Shown piece by piece: positions 9,437-20,303 of a stretch of 64,000 nt of DNA. The translations under genes were made by a program, and so were the position numbers. The stretch lies in assembly GCA_024760905.1 (NCBI GenBank), contig CM045737.1, forward strand, positions 11,205,726 to 11,269,725, in the 5' to 3' direction. Source of the stretch: Plotosus lineatus (taxonomy: Eukaryota > Chordata > Actinopteri > Siluriformes > Plotosidae). The first letter of the stretch is position 1. Each line of letters opens with the position of its first letter. A model generated the notes under the pieces. It worked only from the letters and a program-made list of their open reading frames with translations. It had not been told where the DNA came from and searched no databases.

Positions 9437-12400
9437 CTCACGTTGGATGGGTCGAATGCAGAGGAAATAATTTCCCTTACGGGATTAATGCAGCACATCA
9501 AAATCAAAAATAAAAGGGCGTAACAGGGACCTTGATGAACTTTTCAACACGACTCCTGAAAGTTAAAGTAATTTCGTACCTCACGCGAGCTCATGAATCG
9601 TGGGGCTCTGCTCTTTTTTGAATTGCGGAGATTGTGGACATCATGGGTTCACATTCAGGTATGATATCCACAATCTCCGCAATTCAAAAAAGAGCGGAGT
9701 CCCATGATTCATGAGCTCGCGTGAGGTACGAAATTACTCTAACTTTCAGAAGTCGTGTTGACTCTGGCCAAAACATAAATATTCGACAAAATAATTTGGA
9801 CACATCGAGAAGAAGAAAAAAAAAAGGAAGTTTTTCTGTAAAATCAGTTGCAATGTGTGGAGGAAAATTATGACGTATTTTGTTCCTTATGTTTTGTGCC
9901 AAGTTCTCGCCGAAGTATCAACTCAAAGTGTGAAGAGTGGAGCTTGCAGTGAAGGTCTTCCATTTAAATTTACCGGTACAGTATATCCAAAGTAGAAATT
10001 CCTGTTTTTCTTAATTTGTGGACTGAGAATCGCACAACAGTTTATAGTTCTGCTTGTAGTAGTGGCATCCACACCACTTACCTACAGAACAGGTAAATTT
10101 TTCCTGTGACAGGTGAGGGTTCCATGTTAAAGTTCACTGCACAGTTGAGTTCTTCCTGAGGCGATTCGTGTTTGTTAGTAATAAAAGTGCAGTGATGTGC
10201 ATGAATGTAGTTCTCTCCGTATCACCAGTTCATGATTTTATGGTGAATACTGAGGGAAACAAGTTGGACTACATCAAAATTTGGGGATTGTGAATGTCAC
10301 ACTTTATGGTACCAGTCTCAGAGAATGACCCATTAATATTTTTAGTGTTACAGATGCCCTCGATAACCAATCCAATCCAAAGAGTGGTAGCGATATCCCC
10401 CACCCCAATTTACAATAAGCCTGTAACAATTAATAAAACCATCAAATAATCACTCAACTGAATCTGTAGATCGATTTGGTGCAATTCAGTCCAATTTTAT
10501 GACATTTTTCACTTATTTTCTGCTCAGAACCGCCATTCATCTTGTAATTTTTACAGCACCATGCACATATGAGAAGTATGGTGGCGTGACCTCATTAAGG
10601 AAGCGAGCACCTTGGATTATTTCTGAATGAGTTTTGCAGATGTTGGCGTTCCAGCGTTCGAATCTGAAGAACTAAACTTGTACATCGCATTAAACAAACC
10701 AAGGAAAAGGAAATCTGCCATTATTGCAATAAAGGTTCCTGCAGACCACGTGACCGATTCAACACAAACCGCGAGATGTCGGACGAAAGACGTAGCCATT
10801 GAAGGTGATGGTTTGATTTCACACTTTCTGTAAGATTATCTCGATCATCGTTGTACATTGATGCTCAAGCGCAGTAACGGAGGCCAATTTACATGCTAAG
10901 CTGACAGCCATCAAGTTCCATTAACGGTTTTATATTTACAGTATTGACCCTGATGTAGGAGAGAATCTCTCTGTGATTACTCGAGACATTTAGTAGAAGC
11001 CTCTCTGTCCGTGTGTCCTTTCGAAACAAATTTGATCACGCAATGCTACGGAGGAGCCACTTCCTGAACAGCTGCACTTTTAATCCTGAACTTCCTGAAA
11101 CTAATCTTCTCTTCCAGAATCTATTTATAAGTTGTGAGCAAACAGCAAGCAGCTGCATCGTGGAACATGTTCATCTCAACAATCCTTAAGCTTTAGAATC
11201 ACTGACCCTCACCACGTCCGCAAGAAAATATTTTATTGAGAAGTACCCGCAGCACTGAAGACTTTGGGCGTGTCCTCAAACACTGAGGTATAAAGAGCCC
11301 AATGAGTTAAAGCACCGTTCTCAATATACTAAGACACACAGGGACGTGTACGTGGTGTTCTCTCACCATGATGTCCTCCAACTTCATGTCCAGCAGATCA
11401 GTGCCTTGCACATATTCCTTCCAGTCCTCAGGATCTTCTACGTCGTCCATGTTGTCTAGGATCAGCTCGAAGAAAATAATTTTCTCGGACACTGTGCTGA
11501 AGGTGTTGTCGAAGCAGAACATGTAGTCTCCCTCCTGTGTCTCCACTCTGAGAACCACATGCCAGACATATTAAAGACGTAATAATAATCATACAGTGAT
11601 ATGAACAAGTATCCAAACCTTTTGGAATTTCTCACATTTCTGCATAAAATCACCATCAAATGTGATCTGATCTTTGTCAAAATCACACAGATGAAAAAAC
11701 TGTCTGCTTTAACCAAAACCACCCAAACATTTATAGGTTTTCATATTTTAATGAGGATAGCATGCAAACAATGACAGAAGGGGGAGGAATAAGTAACTGA
11801 ACTCTCTGCCTAAGGAGACTTAAAGAGCAATTGAAACCAATTTTTACCAAACAATTGAAGTCAGGTGTGTGCCCAATCACTGATGAGTGGCTTAAAGCTG
11901 CCCTGCCCACTATAAAACACACACCTGGTAAGAATTGTCTTGATGAGAAGCATTGTCTGATGTACACCATGGCTCGCTCAAAAGAGCTGTCTGAAGACCT
12001 GCAATCAAGAATTGTTGATTTGTGTAAAGCTGGGAAAAGGATACAAAACCATCTCTAAAAGTCTGGATGTTCATCAATCAACAGTCAGAGAAGTTGTCTA
12101 CAAATGGCGAGAGTTTGGCACTGTTGCTTCTCTCCCAAGGAGTGGCCGTCCACCAAAGATGACGCCAAGAGTTCAGCGCAGAATACTCAGAGAGGTAAAA
12201 AAAACCCTAGAGTGTCTGCTAAAGACTTACAGAAATCACTGGCACAGTCCAATATCTCTGTGCACACATCAACTATATGTAAAACAATGGCCAAGAATGG
12301 TGTTCATGGGAGGACTCTAAGGAGGAAGCCACTGCTGTCTAAAAAAAACATTGTTGCTTGTTTAATGTTCGCAAAAAGGCACTTGGACACTCCACAGAAG

Positions 12401-15400
12401 TTTTGGCAAAATATTTTGTGGCCTGATGAAACCAAAGTTAAATTGTTTGGGAGGAACACACGATGTCATGTGTGGAGGAAAAATTTAACAGCTCACCAAC
12501 ATCAACACCTTATCCCCACCGTGAAGCATAGTGGAGGGTGCATCATGGATTGGGGCTGTTTTGCTGCCTCGGGGCCTGGACAACTTGCAATCATTAATGG
12601 AAAAATGAATTCAAAAGTTTATCAGGATGTTTTGCAGGAAAACCTGAGGCTGTCTGTCAGACAGTTGAAGCTAAAAAGAGGATGGATGCTGCAACAAGAC
12701 AATGATCCAAAACACAGAAGTAAATCAACTTCAGAATGGTTTCAGAGGAACAAAATACACGTTCTGGAGTGGCCAAGTCAAAGTCCAGACTTGAACCCCA
12801 TTGAGATGCTGTGGCATGACCTCAAGACAGCGATTCAAGCCAGACATCCCAGGAATCTGACTGAACTACAGCACTTTTGTCAAGAAGAATGGGCCAAGAT
12901 TAGTCCTAATCGATGTGCCAGACTGATCTGCAGCTAAAGGAAGCATCTGGTTGAAGTTATTGCTGCCAAAGGGGGGGGCCACAAAATATTAAATGTGATG
13001 GTTCAGTTACTTATTCCTCCCCCTTCTGTCATTGTTTGCATGCTATCATTAAAATATGAAAACCTATAAATGTTTGGGTGGTTTTGGTTAAAGCAGACAC
13101 TGTTTTTTCATCTGTGTGATTTTGACAAAGATCAGATCACATTTGATGGTGATTTTATGCAGAAATGTGAGAAATTCCAAAAGGTTCAGATACTTTTTCA
13201 TACCACTGTAATAATAATAGTAAAAGAATGTGTTTTGAGAAAAAACTTTGTAAAAGGTGTGTAATCCTACGTATGAACTCCATCAGACTTCCTGAAGTCA
13301 GAGGCCAGAATCTGACCCGAGGGTGAGGACAGGTAGAAATCCACGTCCAGTCCTCCACCATCCAGGACCTGCAGATTTAACAACAATCTGTAAATCATCC
13401 TTTTTCATCACGTGTCTCTAAAGCAGGCACAAGCCTCAGGAGAGACAACTATGTGCAAACATTCTCCTTTTCCTTAAACTCTGGCCTCTGACACGCTTTC
13501 ATAACACTGTTCAGATTGCACCACAAAACTGCACTTTGGTGTGGAAACTGGTCCTTTTTCTCACCGACTATTTTATTCATGGCTTCACCCAGAAAGAAAT
13601 ATCAGAAAATCGGGTCAGTGATGTGCGGAAAGTCACCTAAAGGTCCAGTGTGTAACTAGAGATACTAGAGAAGACAAGTCAGAGATCTCAGTTTAGACTC
13701 CAGCGAGAACAAGTGATATAAATACCACCCTGAGAAAAAGATCTCAGGAGGACTCGAAATGGGAGGCTGTCCCTCTCAGGGAGGACATACAGAGTGATCT
13801 TTATATTAGACATATAATAAATTTAAATGAAAAAAATAAACCAATATGCGATGTTAAACCTGAACATTCTGAGAAAGAGAGACTCAATATAAGCAGTCCA
13901 TGCAATGCTGAGGTGGAATTTTAATCATGGTAGCCTGCAGAGCGTTCATGGAAAGAAACGCTACAGTCAGGGTCGCATCAAGAAGAACAAGAAACAAAAT
14001 TAATGAACAAATTAAAGAATGGTAGACAGATAGGCAGTAAGGCAGACAGACAGGTAGATGGACAAACAGGTAGGCAGAGAAACAGACAGGAAGGCAGACA
14101 GGCAGTGAACTACAGGAATCCCTCACCTTCCGCGGTGAATTGGGACCAAGATCCCCACGTGACCATCAAAATCCACGAAGTAGGATCCCCCACTGACATA
14201 TACGGACATGTGTATATAATATCAATAAATACATATTCAATGCTATAAATGCTTCTAACAATTAAAAATTTTAAAAAAACATAAGATGTAAATAAAATAT
14301 AAATACAGACGCTCTCCAACTCACCAACATTTGTTTTGAAAACATCCAGAAATACCAACATGTCCAAGGTCAAAAGTGAAAGCGAAATAAAATTGAGGAA
14401 CAAGTAGAAATAGAAATGTAATAAAATCGACAGAAAGATAGATCATAAATATAAGTATAAAAATGATTAAACATTATCTTGAAGTACAGTAGGCCCTCGA
14501 TATTTGCAGGGGTTCGTTCCGGCCCCTCCCACAAATGAAGATAATCCGTGAGCTCTGTACCCAGAAGTAAAACCTCATGTATCATATTACATGTGCGAAT
14601 GAGCAACCAGAAGTAAAATACTGTGTATCTATTATGCTAAAATATGCTTCTTAAACACATTCTATAGACGGTCTTACTCATTAATACAGTATTAATGTAG
14701 TAAAATATAGTGATGATTAAAAAAACTTAAATTTTTACTGTTATATTTATTGATGATAAAATATAAACATTATACAGCATATACTGTTGTAAAGCACTAG
14801 TACTAAAGTCTTTTTCAATTATTATTCCAGCACAGTACCCAAGTTAATGTTTAGAATGTTTGTGTGTGAGATTTTATGTTCTGTAGCATGTTTAACAAAC
14901 GATACTAAAAGGATAAACTTTATTACGCTTCATGTCCTTTTGCATTGAACTTGGAGTGACTATACTCGTCTATGACCCCGGCTAACAATAATCCCAGGCT
15001 GGAAGGGGGCCGAATGAAGACTCTGGTGCCTGTGATCGCAGCGGAGGAAGGCCGTGTAGCCGGCTGGTGCAATCCCCTTGTCGGGTGTACTCTCCGAGAG
15101 CCATGTTTCACAGAAACTCAGCATGTAACAGTCCTGTGGATCCCTCTGCGCTGCAATCCGAGCTTGAAGCTCGTCCATCTTGTTTCACAGGGACTGAACA
15201 TTTTCAAGCAGTATGACTGGAAGTGCTAACCTTCCACTTCTAACCAAGCGCCGGAGACTCTGAGAACTCCGCCTGGGCTTATTATTATCTGGGGTGCTGC
15301 TAGCATTGAGCTACCATAGCATATTAGCTCACGATAGGAGATGCTGCATGCTTAGTTGCCCGAAGCTGAAGCAGCTCATAGCTGTAGTAGGGTCGATCGG

Positions 15401-18064
15401 TCATAGACGAGCATAGTGCAAAACATGAACAAATAGAACAAATTAAAACGAACAAAGAAACAATTTGACTCCGAGAACTCCGGACGTTGCCTTCTAGGCA
15501 GCACCATTTTGGAGACGTCACTCCAAGTTCAATGTAAAAGGACATGAAGCGTAATAAAGTTTATCATTTTGGTATCATTTGTTAAACATGCTACAGAAAA
15601 TAACATCTCACGCACAAACATTCTAAACATTAACTTACTGTACTGGAATAATAATTGAAAAAGACTTTAATACAACAGTTCAGAGGAAACTGTTGTTTCT
15701 TCAGGAGAAAGTCTTATTTCTTTAGAAGAGACATCCAACGTTTTCTCTCACTTAGCCAGAGAAGATGCACAGTGTTTGAGTGGAATCATAGAGCTTAACT
15801 GGTAATTAAAACACACAAAAAAAAGAGGCTCATTGACAACTTGTGCGCGGATGAGGAAAAAGGGGCATGACATCATCTCAACCAATCAGCAGGAAGGAGG
15901 ACAGCCATTGGCTGAATTTGAGTGACGTGTCAGTTGCTTGGCAATCCGCGAGTGCAAAACGACGAATAGTAAAGGGCCTAGTGTATCCAGTTTTGATGGG
16001 AGAGTTTGGGTTGTTTTTTTTTGCATAATTGGCCTTGTTTTTGTGACATTTTCCTGAACTTTTCCACCTATTCTTCCTTAATTTCCCTATTTTTTTTTTA
16101 ATTCGATGAATATAAATAAATATATATATATATATATATATATGTATTTTTTTTTTAATCCATGATGCACTGGAGCCACATTAATTGAACCACGAAGTAG
16201 CGAGGGATCCCTGTAATTCTTTAGAAATGTTTTAAAAATAAAAAAAACAGGTCCACAAACTTTTGCTCTAAGAGTTACTTCATGACCGACCATCCATCCA
16301 AGAAGTTGCTTGAATCATCCTCTAATCATATTAAAGGCAAAAAAGTCACTGACTTTAAAATAGTCAGAGTCCACTTCCTATTAACTTCTGACTGGGACAT
16401 TCAACCAATCAGAAGGTTCTAAAAGCAGTTTGTGACTGTTTAAAGTGACCGAAACAGTCAGTGCTGTGGGTGTGTAAACTTTTGACTCAGTTTAATTCTG
16501 ATATCTGGAATTAAATTGATCTTTTGCACATGAATGGACTCATCATATGAATTAAAGTGTGTACTGTGAAAAATGTGACGTCATGAACTTGTATCACCCA
16601 ATTAAATTACTGAACACATGCTCCCATGTACTGTATGGAGGTTATTCTAACGAAGACTGACATTTAATTCAGCAGTTTTCAAACCTGACTGAGTTTCATT
16701 ACATTCTAATTATGAGCGTTTTCAAGACCTCGAAAGTTTCCGCCAAGCTCCCGCCATAATCTTGAAATTATCTTTTGTTTAATCACGACTAAATTGTTGA
16801 GAATTTTCTTGATTAACATATTTTGGCTATCTTCTTTTCAATTTAATTTTAATTTATTCTGTCTAATATTGTGTCAATTTTTATTGTAAAAGAATTTTTG
16901 TGAAATAATGCTGTTGATAAGGTTATCTACATGTACATATTAATAGTTTCCCCCTTCCTTCAGTTATCATGAATCCAGGTCATACATGACCAAGATCTCA
17001 CACAATATTAACCTGGAGATCGCAAATTCAAATCCGGGTTAATGCCACAGCCATCCGTGGCCCAGGAGTCCTTGGGAGCTAATTGGCCGAGCTCTCACGG
17101 AAGGGAGGTACGGCATACACTCACTTCCCTGTCACTCACAGTGATCGCCAGCCAATCACAGGTGTCTGCGAGCTCATTCATTCGAAGGGGCGGATAGCCC
17201 TTTCCCTCAGAGCGAGTTAGACCACCGCAGTTCCAAAAGAGACGGGTGGCTAGCATTGCAGGTCATGGAGGGGGTGTGTGCTGTTCCTCCCTGGTTGGTG
17301 GTGTTTGTGTGATAGGGTAGGCAATATCTGATGGGTGGGAATTGGACACAAAACTAAATTAGGGAGAAAACCGGGGAAATTTCAAAAACTCACATAAAAT
17401 ATGGAGTTATTAACTTTGTTTAGTAATTTGTTTTTATTCATTTATCATCATCATCATCTTCCGCTTAATCCAGGGTCAGGTTACAGGGGGCAGCAGCAGC
17501 AGCCGTGCAGAGAGGTCTTGACGTCTTTCTCCCCAGTCACTTCCGCCAGCTCTTGGGGGGACGGGGGGACGACACAGAGGCATTCCCAGACAAGTTTGGA
17601 GACAGTTCCTCTGGCATGTTCTGGGTCGACTCTGGGGTCTCTTTTCCGGCTGGACGTACCCGAAACACCACACCAGCAGTTCAGAACGCCTGTTATTCAG
17701 ATGTCTGAGAATCCACAGCTGGCTCCTCTCAACATGGAGCAACAGTGATTCCACTCTGAGCTCTCCCCAGATGACTGAACTTCTCACCATTATTTATTAA
17801 ACTGTAATTCATTGTCGGGTATTTTTATTTTTAAATTAGATGCTCAGACAATCCTGTTTGTCCTGACATTTTTTGTTTCTTTTACAGTGCTCTGCTTTTC
17901 CTGATTTGCAGGGAACACCTGATCATCTGAACCTAATGCACATACTGGTTTTATTTTACGAACATATAGATGCTATCTGTACATAGCTGGGCAAGCAATT
18001 TCAAATGAAACTTGTGGAATTTTAGTGGATATAAGTGTCATTTTTTATACAAATGCCACATTAT

Positions 18065-18096
<32 letters not shown>

Positions 18097-20256
18097 TACT
18101 TTTCATACATACATACTAGTCCTTCTCAAAAAATTAGCATATTGTGATAAAGTGCATTATTTTCTGTAATGTACTGATAAAAATTAAACTTTCATATATT
18201 TTAGATTCATTGCACACCAACTGAACTATTTCAGGTCTGTTATTGTTTTAATTCTGATGATTTTGGCATACAGCTCATGAAAACCCAAAATTCCTGTCTC
18301 AAAAAATTAGCATATCATGTTCAGGTAGTCTAAACGAGCTATTAACCTAATCATCTGAATCAACCAATTAACTCTAAACACCTGCAAAAGATTCCTGAGG
18401 CTTTTAAAAACTCCCAGCCTGGTTCATTACTCAAAACCGCAATCATGGGTAAGACTGCCGACCTGACTGCTGTCCAGAAGGCCATCATTGACACCCTCAA
18501 GCAAGAGGGTAAGACACAGAAAGAAATCTCTGAGCGAATAGGCTGTTCCCAGAGTGCTGTATCAAGCCACCTCAGTGGGACGTCTGTGGGAAGGAAAAAG
18601 TGAAAGAAGGGCCGATTCCAGACCTTGGGGGACCTGTGGAAGCAGTGGACTGAGTCTGGAGTAGAAACATCCAGCGCCACCGTGCACAGGCGTGTGCAGG
18701 AAATGGGCTACAGGTGCCGCATTCCCCAGGTCCAGCCACTTTTGAACCAGAAACGGCGGCAGAAGCGGCTGACCTGGGCTACAGAGAAGCAGCACTGGAC
18801 TGTTGCTCAGTGGTCCAAAGTACTTTTTTCGGATGAAAGCAAATTTTGCATGTCATTCAGAAATCGCGGTGCCAGAGTCTGGAGGAAGACTGGAGAGAAG
18901 GAAATGCCAAAATGCCTGAAGTCCAGTGTCAAGTACCCACAGTCAGTGATGGTCTGGGGTGCCATGTCAGCTGCTGGTGTTGGTCCACTGTGTTTTATCA
19001 AGAGCAGGGACAATGCAGCCAGCTATCAGGAGATTTTGGAGCACTTCATGCTTCCATCTGCTGAAAAGCTTTATGGAGATGAAGATTTTCATTTTTCAGC
19101 ACGACCTGGCACCTGCTCACAGTGCCAAAACCACTGCTAAATGGTTTACTGACCATGGTATTACTGGGCTCAATTGGCCTGCCAACTCTCCTGACCTGAA
19201 GCCCATAGAGAATCTGTGGGATATCGTGAAGAGAAAGTTGAGACACCAGACCCAACACTGTGGATGAGCTTAAGGCCGCTATCGAAGCATCCTGGGCCTC
19301 CGTAACACCTCAGCAGTACCACAGGCTGATTGCCTCCATGCCACGCCGCATTGAAGCAGTCATTTCTGCAAAAGGATTCCCAACCAAGTATTTTTGTATT
19401 AAAAACACTTTTTTTATTGGTCGGATGCAATATGCCAATTTCTTGAGCTCGGGGTTTTTGTTTTTTCTTTACTTTTTTTTTTTTGCCAAAATTATCAATA
19501 TTAAAACAATAAAAGGCTTGAACTACTTCAGTTGTGTGTAATGACTCTAAAATATATGAAAATCTAATGTTTACCAGTACATTGCAAAAAATAATGAACT
19601 TCATCACAATATGCTAATTTTTGGAGAAGGACGTGTGTGTGTATATATATTTCTTCCTATCGGCTTTTTTCACTTTTCTTGGAGGTCGCCACAGTGAATC
19701 ATCTGATTCGCACAACCCTTTTAGCAAGGAACAGAAACACGCTGATGGCTTTGCAGCTCCTCTTTACGAAAGTCAGCAATGGTTCTTTTACATGACTCTC
19801 ACCATAGACAGTGACAGACATGGCCCGCCTTTGATAACCCAGTTAGCTGCATTGGGGAGACTCGAACCCCCAACCTTCGGATCAGCAATCCTACGCCCTA
19901 TCCACTAGACCACCACTGCCATATATATTGTGTGTGTATGTATATATATATACACACACTTACATACACACAGTATATCTTTTCCCTTCAAGGGTCGCCA
20001 CAGCGAATCATCTGCCTCCATCTCACCCGATCCTCTGCATCTTCTCTGACACCAGCTATCTATATCACATATCCAGTTTTTTTTTTTTTTTTACTTTTTT
20101 TATGTTTACCTCACTTAATAAGATATCACGTTTAAAGAACCCTTCTGCAGTGTCGATTTTCCACCAGTTTAACTAATAATATACAGTTTTCACCCTTCAG
20201 GTCCCTGAACACCAAGAGGAACCCTGTGCCACACCATGAAACCTGGACACGCCCCC

Positions 20257-20303
<47 letters not shown>

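Noticed and set aside
10617..10833. Open frames of 60-68 codons on both strands in tmed5 intron 3
   Set aside because: No domain, no splice support and no repeat match. The length is expected by chance.
13155..13361. 68-codon minus-strand frame across tmed5 exon 2
   Set aside because: It is the wrong frame; the exon reads [15 protein letters not shown] in the frame that joins exons 1 and 3.
17476..17790. Open frames on both strands around 17401-17790
   Set aside because: They are degenerate 3' sequence of a Rex-like LINE, recognised by its match to 55588-56350.
18360..18795. Antisense open frames over the Tc1 transposase start
   Set aside because: They are shadows of the plus-strand transposase, whose motifs and TIRs fix the true strand.
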